From the NCBI RefSeq assembly GCF_000708595.2, contig NZ_JARP01000003.1, positions 248,001 through 312,000 on the forward strand: a stretch of DNA of 64,000 nt. The letters are read 5' to 3'. Made by a program: the position numbers and the translations under genes. Of the stretch, positions 16,671 through 24,108 are shown piece by piece. Source of the DNA: Flavobacterium sp. KJJ. Lineage in GTDB: Bacteria > Bacteroidota > Bacteroidia > Flavobacteriales > Flavobacteriaceae. A model generated the notes under the pieces. The model worked only from the letters and a program-made list of their open reading frames with translations, was not told the DNA's origin and did no database searches. The first letter of the stretch is position 1; each line of letters starts with the position of its first letter.

Positions 16671-17166
16671 AGGTTTTTCTGAAATTAAATAAGTTTAAAT
16701 TATAACTTAAATATAAAAGAATAAATCCAATACAACTAAAAGTTGTTCCTCCAATTAAATATCTTGTTTTAGAGTTATTAGAAAAAAGTAATCCAAAATC
16801 ATTAAAACTGATCGAAAGCAGAGGCTCAAATAAAAAGAAAAAAAACAAACATGTAAATAGAGTGCTTAAAAAGGTATTTAGAATTGAGATTTTGTTTTTC
16901 CAATTAATTAAAGCAATTAATAATACTCCAATTAATAGCCCGTAATATTTCCAAAAAAATACACTAGATAAAAAATCAAACACATTTTCTTTACCAGCAT
17001 ATAATTCAAGCCAACATTCTGATTTTTGTCTCTGATATGAAAGATATTCATGAGCACAATTGTATTTCTCAAAAACAGAAAAAATTTTAATTTGAAAAAA
17101 GCCATTTAGAAGGAAAATTATTCCAAACACTTGTATTAAAATTATGGCGATATTAAATTTTTTCAT
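16660..17166 (-). CDS. Uncharacterised four-span membrane protein
   Basis: A 168-residue protein of no recognised family. Four hydrophobic segments are visible: about 6-26, 70-90, 98-118 and 135-156. Cys-containing loops (YNCAHEYL and SECWLELYAGKENVF) lie between spans 1 and 2 and probably face the periplasm, where the two Cys could pair. It overlaps the start of the acetyltransferase gene by 11 bases, which argues for a real gene in a three-gene unit. Codon use is AT-rich like its neighbours. Confidence 0.65.
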   Translation of the reverse strand: MKKFNIAIILIQVFGIIFLLNGFFQIKIFSVFEKYNCAHEYLSYQRQKSECWLELYAGKENVFDFLSSVFFWKYYGLLIGVLLIALINWKNKISILNTFLSTLFTCLFFFFLFEPLLSISFNDFGLLFSNNSKTRYLIGGTTFSCIGFILLYLSYNLNLFNFRKTFEI

Positions 17167-17201
17167 TTATGAATTTAAATAAAATCAGTAAAATTTCTGT
17201 T

Positions 17202-18215
17202 TTAAATCACATTCACTTCAGCCTCAATATGAATTCCAAAAGTTTCAAAAACAGTTTTTTGTACATCTTTCGAAACAGCTAAAATTTCCTGGCCGGTTGC
17301 ATTTCCGTAATTCACTAAAACCAAAGCTTGATTTTTATGAACACCAGCGTCGCCAAAACGTTTTCCTTTAAAACCAGCTTGTTCTATTAGCCATCCAGCC
17401 GGAACTTTTACTTCGGTTTCTGAAACTTCATAATATTTCATTTCCGGAAACTTTTGATGAATTTTTTCGAAATCAGATTTTAAAAGAATCGGGTTTTTAA
17501 AGAAACTGCCACTATTTCCTAGTTCTTTCGGATCTGGGAGTTTGCTTTGTCTGATGGCGATTACAGCATTGCTGACATCTTTTAAAGTTGGAATTAAAAC
17601 ATTATTTTTCGCTAATTCAGCTGTAATATCTCCGTAAGAGGTATTTATTTTATGATTGCGTTTCGTTAATTTATAAACCACAGAAGTTATAATGTATTGA
17701 TCTTTAACTTCATTTTTAAAAATACTCTCACGATATCCAAAATTACATTCGGCATTTACAAAAGTTTTTATTTCTTGAGTTTGAATATTTATAGCTTCGC
17801 AAGAAACGAAAGTGTCTTTTATTTCAGTTCCGTAAGCACCAATATTTTGAACGGGAGTTGTACCAACATTTCCTGGAATTAAAGACATGTTTTCTAATCC
17901 GCCAAAATTATTTTCAATAGTATAAAGTACAAAATCGTGCCAAGTTTCGCCGGCCTGGCTTTCGACCCAAACAAAATCATCGTCTTCTTTAATGATTTTT
18001 TTGCCTTTTAAATCGATATGAATTACCAAAGCATCAATATCTTGGGTTAAAAGCATATTGCTTCCGCCGCCAAGAATAAATTTTTTCTCGTTTTTATTAT
18101 TTTCTAAAATAGTTTTCAGTTCATCAACAGTATGAACTGCAACAAATTGTTTTGCATTGGCTTCAATGCCAAAAGTATTGTAGTTTTTTAAAGAAAAATT
18201 GGATTGGATTTCCAT
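17202..18215 (-). CDS. murB: UDP-N-acetylenolpyruvoylglucosamine reductase
   Basis: A 337-residue type I MurB that reduces enolpyruvyl-UDP-GlcNAc to UDP-MurNAc in peptidoglycan synthesis. The FAD-binding motif FILGGGSNMLL is at 46-56. MSLIPGNVGTTPVQNIGAYGTEI follows near 130, and the catalytic-serine region GNSGSFFKNP is near 235. The C-terminal AGWLIEQAGFKGKRFGDAGVH and a final Glu-containing strand complete the active site. The length fits the E. coli-like subclass. A CAAAAGTA (TACTTTTG) -7-like box lies upstream at 18241-18248. Confidence 0.96.
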   Translation of the reverse strand: MEIQSNFSLKNYNTFGIEANAKQFVAVHTVDELKTILENNKNEKKFILGGGSNMLLTQDIDALVIHIDLKGKKIIKEDDDFVWVESQAGETWHDFVLYTIENNFGGLENMSLIPGNVGTTPVQNIGAYGTEIKDTFVSCEAINIQTQEIKTFVNAECNFGYRESIFKNEVKDQYIITSVVYKLTKRNHKINTSYGDITAELAKNNVLIPTLKDVSNAVIAIRQSKLPDPKELGNSGSFFKNPILLKSDFEKIHQKFPEMKYYEVSETEVKVPAGWLIEQAGFKGKRFGDAGVHKNQALVLVNYGNATGQEILAVSKDVQKTVFETFGIHIEAEVNVI

Positions 18216-18271
18216 ATAAAAGGCTTTTTTAATCTGAGTTCAAAAGTAAGGATTATAATTTTTGGTTTTAC

Positions 18272-18375
18272 TGCAAAGGCACAAAGTTTGCGCAAAGTTC
18301 GTTAAGTTTTTTGCCACAGATTAACACAGATTAGAAGAATTTCTTGAAATCTGTTAAATCCTAATATCTGTGTTT
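18272..18375. repeat. Flavobacterial intergenic repeats (GCAAAG type and CACAGATTA type)
   Basis: The gap before murB contains a GCAAAGGCACAAAGTTTGCGCAAAG stretch and then CCACAGATTAACACAGATTA, followed by TCTGTTAAATCC...ATCTGTG, which can pair back. Both motifs look like the dispersed noncoding repeats common between flavobacterial genes. No gene is visible here. Confidence 0.45.
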
Positions 18376-18385
18376 GAATTTTAGG

Positions 18386-19444
18386 TTAGCTGTTTAGTGA
18401 ATCTAGTAGCTCATGATATTTATCTGCAATAATCTTCATATTAATGTCATAATTAGCATTTTCCTCCACAAATTTTCTATTTCGAATAATAGCCTGATTT
18501 CTGGATTCAGTATTTTCAAAAGACCATATTAATTCTTCTGCCAGCATTTCAATATTGTCAATTTCTACTAATTGACCGTTTTCGCGATGTTTAATCCAGC
18601 TTTGATTTCCTGCAATATCTGAAACAACAGGATAACTGCCGCAAGCCATAGCTTCGAATAAAGATGCAGATACGCCTTCGGTAATGGGCATGCTAATATA
18701 AACGTTGGATTGCTGTAATAATTTTGGAAGCTCGGTATTTGGAATTCTTCCTGTAAAAATCACTTTATTTTCGATTTGTAAATCTTTGGCTAAATCTTTT
18801 AAAAATTGCAGTCTGGTTCCGTCGCCAACAATTGTCAATGAAAAATCTATTCCTTTTTGATACAAAATTGCAAAAGCCTTTAAAATAGAATCGTGACGAT
18901 ATTCGGGTTGCAGGGAACGCGTAACAATCGCTTCAATTTTATTTGAATTATTAATGGAATAATAGAAAAGCGATAAATCAATTCCTTTTGGCAGAACTAA
19001 AACTTTGGTCATATCAACTCCAATTTCTCTCATCGAAATTGTCATTACAGGTCCCCAAGCATGAATTAAATCGGCTTTTTTGAAAGCGTGTTTTTGAATG
19101 ATTTTTTTAAAAGGCAATAAAACAGAACCTTCTGGCCACAAATCAGTTCGGCCTTGCTGTGCAATTGCAACTGTATGCATGCCTGAAATTCCTGCAAGAA
19201 AACCGTAACTGGTTGTTCTTTCAGCAATAATCATATCTGGTTTTTGTTGGCGAATTATTTTTCGGATCGAAATAGGAGCGAAGACATATTCTAAAATACG
19301 CTTGAAACGATTCATTTTTGAATTATTTGGCGTTTGAAGTTCCCAGGTTGTAATTTCAAAATTGCCAAATTCTTTAAGGCCTTTCATCCACGTAATCGCA
19401 TCAGCGCGATACGATTCTCCCAGAAAAAGTATTTTTCTTTTCAT
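18386..19444 (-). CDS. Family 4 glycosyltransferase
   Basis: A 352-residue protein from MKRKILFLGESYRAD; an earlier ATG at 19468 precedes the conserved start. It has the GT-B layout: a first Rossmann half with MIIAERTTSYGFLAG, then ATVRSLQ-like IEAIVTRSLQPEYRHDSILKAFAIL and LTIVGDGTRLQFLKDLA, IFTGRIPNTELPKLL, and the C-terminal donor-binding segment ITEGVSASLFEAMACGSYPVVSDIAGN with the EAMACG signature. It is probably a retaining enzyme for surface polysaccharide or glycoprotein sugars. It stands alone, so the acceptor is unknown. Confidence 0.9.
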   Translation of the reverse strand: MKRKILFLGESYRADAITWMKGLKEFGNFEITTWELQTPNNSKMNRFKRILEYVFAPISIRKIIRQQKPDMIIAERTTSYGFLAGISGMHTVAIAQQGRTDLWPEGSVLLPFKKIIQKHAFKKADLIHAWGPVMTISMREIGVDMTKVLVLPKGIDLSLFYYSINNSNKIEAIVTRSLQPEYRHDSILKAFAILYQKGIDFSLTIVGDGTRLQFLKDLAKDLQIENKVIFTGRIPNTELPKLLQQSNVYISMPITEGVSASLFEAMACGSYPVVSDIAGNQSWIKHRENGQLVEIDNIEMLAEELIWSFENTESRNQAIIRNRKFVEENANYDINMKIIADKYHELLDSLNS

Positions 19445-19461
19445 TTGATAAATGAATTTTG

Positions 19462-19510
19462 TCGCCACGAATTCACAAATTAGTAGTGAAAATTTGTGAA
19501 TTCGTGGCGA
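19462..19510. repeat. Perfect 20-bp inverted repeat
   Basis: Left arm TCGCCACGAATTCACAAATT (19462-19481) and its exact reverse complement (19491-19510) enclose a 9-base loop. It lies between the DUF2461 stop and the GT4 start. No U-tract follows on the minus strand, so it is better seen as a dispersed palindromic repeat or mRNA-stability element than a terminator. Confidence 0.85.
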
Positions 19511-19520
19511 TTTATCTTTT

Positions 19521-20195
19521 TTATTCTTCCGTTTCTAAAGCGCGGTTTATGAATTCGTTCAAAGGTTTTAAAGCGATTAATTTCTTGCTCATTTTAGCAA
19601 CAAAATCTTTTTGAGTCACTTCGGCAATGTCATATTTTTGAGTTGCCGTGAAACTTTTTAATTTTAAAAACTCAATTGCAGGATGGTCTTTTTCATAACC
19701 TCTTGGTGGATTTTTAAGCGAATTATTTTCGTTTATATCTAAATTTCCAAATTCTTTTTTGAAGTTTTTATCGGTTAAAATCGCTTCTAAATCATCATGG
19801 AAATAAGCAATTTCTTTACGGACTTTTTTTAAATCTTCTGCCTCTGGCGAATAAAATCCACCGGCAATAAAACTAGCTCCTTTTTCGATATGTACATAAT
19901 ATCCGGAGCGGTTAGCACCTTTTGCTCCGGCAGACATCCAAACGCCCAAATGTGCTTTGTAAGGTGATTTATCTTTAGAAAAACGAATATCGCGGTTAAT
20001 TCTAAAGGTACAATTTTTAACCTCCAACAATTCTAATGAAGGATCAAGCGGTTTCATGACGTCTAGAAAATCGCTCACCAATTGATGATAATCTTTTTTG
20101 AAGATCTCGTATCGTTTTTTATTGTCCTGAAACCAATCTCTATTATTATTCTTTTTTAAATCGTCTAAAAATTGCAATGATTCTTTCGTTAACAT
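19521..20195 (-). CDS. DUF2461 (TIGR02453) family protein
   Basis: A 224-residue protein recognised by its family motifs: FLDDLKKNNNRDWFQDNKKRYE at the start, NCTFRINRDIRFSKDKSPYKAHLGVWMS near 65-90, and YYVHIEKGASFIAGGFYSPEAEDLKKVR. The family is widespread and cytoplasmic, with no established function. It starts 9 bases after the rhodanese-thioredoxin gene on the same strand and is probably cotranscribed with it. Confidence 0.92.
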   Translation of the reverse strand: MLTKESLQFLDDLKKNNNRDWFQDNKKRYEIFKKDYHQLVSDFLDVMKPLDPSLELLEVKNCTFRINRDIRFSKDKSPYKAHLGVWMSAGAKGANRSGYYVHIEKGASFIAGGFYSPEAEDLKKVRKEIAYFHDDLEAILTDKNFKKEFGNLDINENNSLKNPPRGYEKDHPAIEFLKLKSFTATQKYDIAEVTQKDFVAKMSKKLIALKPLNEFINRALETEE

Positions 20196-20204
20196 ATTTG
20201 GTAT

Positions 20205-20906
20205 TTATTGCAGTTGTTTTTTTAAGTTTTCTTCAGAGGTTAAACCTATTATTTTGTTTTGGACAGCTTTGTTTTCGTATATTAAAATAGTAGGAAGCTG
20301 ATTAATTTTAAGCGTTTCGGCTAAAGTTTTGTTTTTATCGACATCAATTCGAACCACAACAACTTTGTCTGTCATTTCTTTTTGCATTCTTAAAATAGAT
20401 GGTTCCATTTGTTTGCATGGTCCGCACCATTCGGCATAAAAATCAACTAAAACTTTTTTATCTGTATTTAATAAATCATTAAAGTCATTCATTGTCATTC
20501 CAATTGGCGCTGTCGACGGACTGGATAATCCTTCTTCATTCCAGCCTAGTATGCCACCATCTAATTCGTAAACATTTGTAAACCCTAATTCGCTTAATTT
20601 TTTAGAAGCTTTTTTGCTTCTTCCTCCGCTTAAGCAATATACAAAAACAGGTTTCGATTTGTCGTAAGCTAGAGTTGCATTTTCTGCAAAATTTTCGCTG
20701 TTCCAGTTTATGTTTCTGGCATTTTCAATATGTTCAGATTCAAATTCATCAGGAGTTCGAACATCTAAAATCTGAGGATTTTTGGTTGTTTTTATTTTTG
20801 CTGCAAATTCTTTTGGCGCTAGTGTTTCAAAAGTTTTTGCTTTCTGGTTATGGCATGCAAATAACAAAGACAGCATTATCACGAATAAAATTTGGGGGAA
20901 TTTCAT
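20205..20906 (-). CDS. Lipoprotein with rhodanese and thioredoxin domains
   Basis: A 233-residue fusion. The N-terminal lipobox MLSLLFAC gives Cys18, suggesting an exported, lipid-anchored protein. A rhodanese domain (about 28-130) has the active-site loop VYCLSGGRSKKA. A thioredoxin domain (about 140-233) has the redox motif EWCGPCKQM and the cis-Pro loop NQLPTILIY. Both catalytic Cys sites are intact. It probably handles thiol/persulfide chemistry or disulfides in the periplasm; the substrate is unknown. It leads an operon with the DUF2461 gene. Confidence 0.92.
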   Translation of the reverse strand: MKFPQILFVIMLSLLFACHNQKAKTFETLAPKEFAAKIKTTKNPQILDVRTPDEFESEHIENARNINWNSENFAENATLAYDKSKPVFVYCLSGGRSKKASKKLSELGFTNVYELDGGILGWNEEGLSSPSTAPIGMTMNDFNDLLNTDKKVLVDFYAEWCGPCKQMEPSILRMQKEMTDKVVVVRIDVDKNKTLAETLKINQLPTILIYENKAVQNKIIGLTSEENLKKQLQ

Positions 20907-20979
20907 AATTGTGGATTTTAAAAATAGTACAGCTAATGTAATGATTTTTCATTTTTGAATTCCGATTATAGTGATAAAT

Positions 20980-22059
20980 CTATAGATTGAATATCTTATA
21001 ACTCTGATGTGTAGATTTTACAATCGCTTCAGTACGTTCCGGATGTGTGTCTGAAATAAAAAGCTGCCCGAAAGTTTCGCTGTTAACCATTTCGATAATT
21101 TTGGCAACTCGGCTTTCATCTAATTTGTCAAAAATATCATCAAAAAGAAGCAGTGGTTTTACGCCGCTTTGTTTTTTCAGAAATTCAAATTGAGCCAATT
21201 TCAAAGCAATCAGAAATGATTTTTGCTGTCCTTGTGATCCAAATTTCTTTATTGGGTGTGAATCTATCTCAAAAGACAAATCGTCTTTATGAATTCCAAC
21301 GCTTGTGTAATGAAGCGCACGATCTTTATTAATGTTTTCCTGTAAAAGCTTCAATAAGTCTTTTTCGTATAAATGACTTTCGTAAACCAACTGCACCGTT
21401 TCTTCAGATCCGGTTATAGCTTGATGATGTATATTAAATATAGGTATAAACTGTTCCAGAAAATCTTTTCGCTTTTCAAAAATAGATTGTCCAAAACTAT
21501 TTAGCTGCTCATTATATATAGATAAGGTATCGTTGTCAAAAGTATGATTGAGTGCAAAATACTTTAAAAGAGCATTTCGCTGTACAATTACTTTTTGATA
21601 TTGAATAAGCTGATGCAAGTAAGCCGAATCTAATTGTGAAATCACACTGTCCATAAATTTACGGCGCGTTTCGCTTCCTTCCACAATTAAATCGCGGTCG
21701 GCTGGAGAAATAATAACTAACGGAATAAAACCAATATGATCTGAGAATTTATCGTAAGCCTTGCCATTTCTTTTTAAAACTTTCTTTTGCCCTTTTTTTA
21801 AACTGCAGACAATTTGCTCTGCTCTTTCATTTTTTTCTAATTCGGCATCAATTACAAAAAATTCTTCGCCATTCTTGATATTTTGTACAGCAAGCGGATT
21901 AAAATAGCTTTTTCCGTAAGCCAAATGATAAATTGCATCGAGCACATTGGTTTTGCCAATTCCGTTTTTGCCGACAAAACAATTAATCTTTCGGTCGAAA
22001 TCAAAACTGACTTCGGAGAAATTTTTATAATTGAATAAAGAAATTTTGTTTAAATGCAT
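20980..22059 (-). CDS. recF: DNA replication and repair protein RecF
   Basis: A 359-residue SMC-like ATPase that loads RecA at gaps through RecOR. Walker A is GKNGIGKT at 30-37. The ABC signature region is [20 protein letters not shown]. Walker B is [16 protein letters not shown], followed by the His-containing ISDTHPER switch. Length and motif order are normal. Its start is followed by a 369-base gap before the divergent TPR gene. No dnaA or dnaN is adjacent. Confidence 0.96.
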   Translation of the reverse strand: MHLNKISLFNYKNFSEVSFDFDRKINCFVGKNGIGKTNVLDAIYHLAYGKSYFNPLAVQNIKNGEEFFVIDAELEKNERAEQIVCSLKKGQKKVLKRNGKAYDKFSDHIGFIPLVIISPADRDLIVEGSETRRKFMDSVISQLDSAYLHQLIQYQKVIVQRNALLKYFALNHTFDNDTLSIYNEQLNSFGQSIFEKRKDFLEQFIPIFNIHHQAITGSEETVQLVYESHLYEKDLLKLLQENINKDRALHYTSVGIHKDDLSFEIDSHPIKKFGSQGQQKSFLIALKLAQFEFLKKQSGVKPLLLFDDIFDKLDESRVAKIIEMVNSETFGQLFISDTHPERTEAIVKSTHQSYKIFNL

Positions 22060-22428
22060 TTTTTACGAGACTCTAAAGATAAAATTTGATGTTAAAGGTT
22101 GATTTTTATGCCGCAGATTGAATGATTTTAAACAATTTCTTTTGAAATATAGGTTTAATCAGTGTTGGTCTGTGAAATATGTGGCTAAAATTGTAGTTCT
22201 AGCCTAGAAAAAGTCAAGTTTTAAACAGCAAAAATTTGAGGGTGCAAATTATCGAAAATTATCGATATAAAAGGCTTTTAGCGCGTTTCTACATGAATTA
22301 TTTTACTGCTGAAGCGAAAGCAGTTATGACTATTGAAATTATTTTTTCTAAAATAGATATAAAATTGATTTTTTTTACTTCAGTTTCAATAAAAATTTTA
22401 TTTTTGCCGTTCACTAAATTAATTTTAA
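22060..22428. other. Intergenic region between recF and the TPR gene
   Basis: A 369-base AT-rich divergent gap. It contains a TATTTTTG -7-like box at 22399-22406 ahead of the plus-strand gene. A 69-codon open frame crosses it, but its composition and lack of recognisable sequence argue against a gene. There is a small direct repeat of ATTATCGA near 22248-22265. Nothing else is evident. Confidence 0.4.
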
Positions 22429-23208
22429 ATGGCTACTTACAATAAAAGAGGATATAAGACACCAAAGGAAAAGGAAGTTAAAGAAGTAAATGAAGAACAA
22501 CAGGTAGTAATTGATGAAAAAGACAGTACAACAGCTGGTGTTTTTTCTAAATTAGATGAAACTGCTTCAAGAACTGAGGATTGGGTGGCTAAAAATCAAA
22601 AAATCATTATTGGTTTAGTTGCTGGTATTGCAATTGCTACTATTGGATATTTAGCTTACCAAAAATTTATAGAAGCTCCTAAGCAAGACGAAGCTGCAAA
22701 CGAAATGTTTGTTGCTCAACAAAACTTTCAAAAAGCTACTGATGGTGTAGCTAGCGATTCATTATACAAATTAGCATTAAATGGTTCTGAAGGAAAATTC
22801 GGATTCGTAAAAATTGCTGAAGAATATTCTGGAACTGACGCTGGAAATCTAGCAAACTACTATGCTGGTATGGCATATTTGAATACAGGTAAATTTGATG
22901 ATGCAATTAAATACTTAGGTGAATTTAAATCTGATGATTTAATTTTAAGTGCATTATCAAAAGGGGCAATTGGAGATGCTTATTCTCAAAAAAATCAACA
23001 AAAAGAGGCTTTAGACTATTATGTAAAAGCAGCTGAATCTAACAAAAATGATTTTACAACACCTCGTTTCTTATTAAAAGCTGGAAAAATGGCATTGGCT
23101 TTAGGTCAAAAAGAAGATGCTTTGAAATATTTAACAGATATTAAAGAAAACTACGACGCAACTCCAGAAGCAGCTTCTGTTGATGCATTGATTGGATTAG
23201 CGCAATAA
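22429..23208 (+). CDS. TPR membrane protein (YfgM-like)
   Basis: A 259-residue protein. A charged cytoplasmic N-terminus (about 1-60) contains GYKTPKEKEVKEV. One membrane span at about 63-81 (IIIGLVAGIAIATIGYLAY) is followed by a periplasmic helical region with TPR-like repeats (about 95-255; LANYYAGMAYLNTGKFDDAIKYLGEF, GDAYSQKNQQKEALDYYVKAAE). The arrangement resembles YfgM/ancillary SecYEG translocon proteins, so a chaperone or scaffold role is possible but unproven. It is followed 105 bases later by ribH on the same strand. Confidence 0.85.
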   Translation: MATYNKRGYKTPKEKEVKEVNEEQQVVIDEKDSTTAGVFSKLDETASRTEDWVAKNQKIIIGLVAGIAIATIGYLAYQKFIEAPKQDEAANEMFVAQQNFQKATDGVASDSLYKLALNGSEGKFGFVKIAEEYSGTDAGNLANYYAGMAYLNTGKFDDAIKYLGEFKSDDLILSALSKGAIGDAYSQKNQQKEALDYYVKAAESNKNDFTTPRFLLKAGKMALALGQKEDALKYLTDIKENYDATPEAASVDALIGLAQ

Positions 23209-23214
23209 AAATTT

Positions 23215-23266
23215 TAGTTCCGACGCTTCGGAATAGATTTTAGTACCGAAATTTCGGGATAGATTT
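23215..23266 (+). repeat. Two tandem 26-bp hairpin units
   Basis: TAGTTCCGACGCTTCGGAATAGATTT-like units occur back to back (23215-23240 and 23241-23266), sharing 21 of 26 bases. Each centres on a small stem (TTCCGA/TCGGAA; CCGAAATTTCGG). The second ends in TAGATTTG (23260-23267), a possible -7 box for ribH. Confidence 0.6.
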
Positions 23267-23313
23267 GTATTTTTACAATCTGAATGTAAAATCAAAAATC
23301 TAAAATAGTACAG

Positions 23314-23886
23314 ATGGCTACCGAAAATAAAAATTTATCAGAATACGATAAAAACACGATCCCAAATGCGAAAGACTTTCGATTTGGGATTGTTGTTTCT
23401 GAATGGAATGAAAATATAACAGAAGGACTTTACAATGGCGCCTTTGATGCCTTAATTGATTGTGATGTTCCAGCTCAGCAAATTATTCGCTGGAATGTTC
23501 CAGGGAGTTTTGAGCTGATTTATGGGGCAAAAAAAATGTTGCAGACGCAAAATGTAGATGCAGTTATTGTAATTGGATGCGTTATCCAAGGAGAAACTAA
23601 ACATTTTGATTTTGTTTGTGAAGGCGTTACACAAGGAATTAAAGATTTGAACGTTCAGACTGATATTCCGGTTATTTTTTGTGTGCTGACAGATAATACG
23701 ATGCAACAGTCAATTGACAGAAGTGGAGGAATTCACGGAAACAAAGGAACTGAAGCAGCAATTGCGGCAATCAAAATGGCTTATATTCGTCAGCAGGCTT
23801 CAATGTCGCATCCGTTTAATCAGCCTTTATTGGCTTCAGGAGCAATTCAGATTGAGGAAACACCAAGAAAGATTGAGAAAGAATAA
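23314..23886 (+). CDS. ribH: 6,7-dimethyl-8-ribityllumazine synthase
   Basis: A 190-residue lumazine synthase, the penultimate step of riboflavin synthesis, which forms icosahedral or pentameric assemblies. Visible active-site segments are VSEWNENIT near 29, VPGSFELIYGAKKM near 62-75, and GCVIQGETKHFDFVC near 89-103 with the catalytic His. VLTDNTMQQSIDRSG follows. A C-terminal tail of about 30 residues beyond the core makes it longer than the usual 155-165. No FMN riboswitch is visible upstream. Confidence 0.95.
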   Translation: MATENKNLSEYDKNTIPNAKDFRFGIVVSEWNENITEGLYNGAFDALIDCDVPAQQIIRWNVPGSFELIYGAKKMLQTQNVDAVIVIGCVIQGETKHFDFVCEGVTQGIKDLNVQTDIPVIFCVLTDNTMQQSIDRSGGIHGNKGTEAAIAAIKMAYIRQQASMSHPFNQPLLASGAIQIEETPRKIEKE

Positions 23887-23913
23887 AACAACATTTGTTT
23901 TAAAAATACTAAG

Positions 23914-23948
23914 AACCTGTACTTTGCAAAATAGTACAGGTTTTTTTG
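23914..23948 (+). terminator. Terminator after ribH
   Basis: Perfect 10-bp stem AACCTGTACT/AGTACAGGTT with a 9-base loop, followed by a run of T residues, 28 bases after the ribH stop codon. Confidence 0.9.
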
Positions 23949-23993
23949 TTTTTTTTATGATGACAGTTATTCAAAAACCCAACAGAAATTCAT

Positions 23994-24001
23994 TAAATTT
24001 G
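23994..24001 (+). promoter_or_regulatory. Candidate -7 box of the mutL operon
   Basis: TAAATTTG matches TAnnTTTG, about 107 bases before the mutL ATG and just after the ribH terminator. No TTG is found at the right spacing. Confidence 0.4.
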
Positions 24002-24108
24002 TACACCTTGGTTTTAAAAAACCAGAAATGAATGAATAAATAAACCAGAGATTTTTACAGATGTTTTCTGTTTAGAATTGAAGGGCAACCCTTAACCCAA
24101 ATTTTTTA

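Noticed and set aside
19462..19510. Hairpin as a standard intrinsic terminator of the DUF2461 gene
   Set aside because: No U-tract follows the stem on the transcribed strand, so it is listed as a repeat instead.
22236..22445. 69-codon open frame in the recF/TPR gap
   Set aside because: Low-complexity hydrophobic sequence with no family resemblance, and it overlaps the start of the real TPR gene.
23209..23313. FMN riboswitch before ribH
   Set aside because: The gap is only 105 bases and lacks the conserved FMN-aptamer sequence; the stems are small tandem palindromes.
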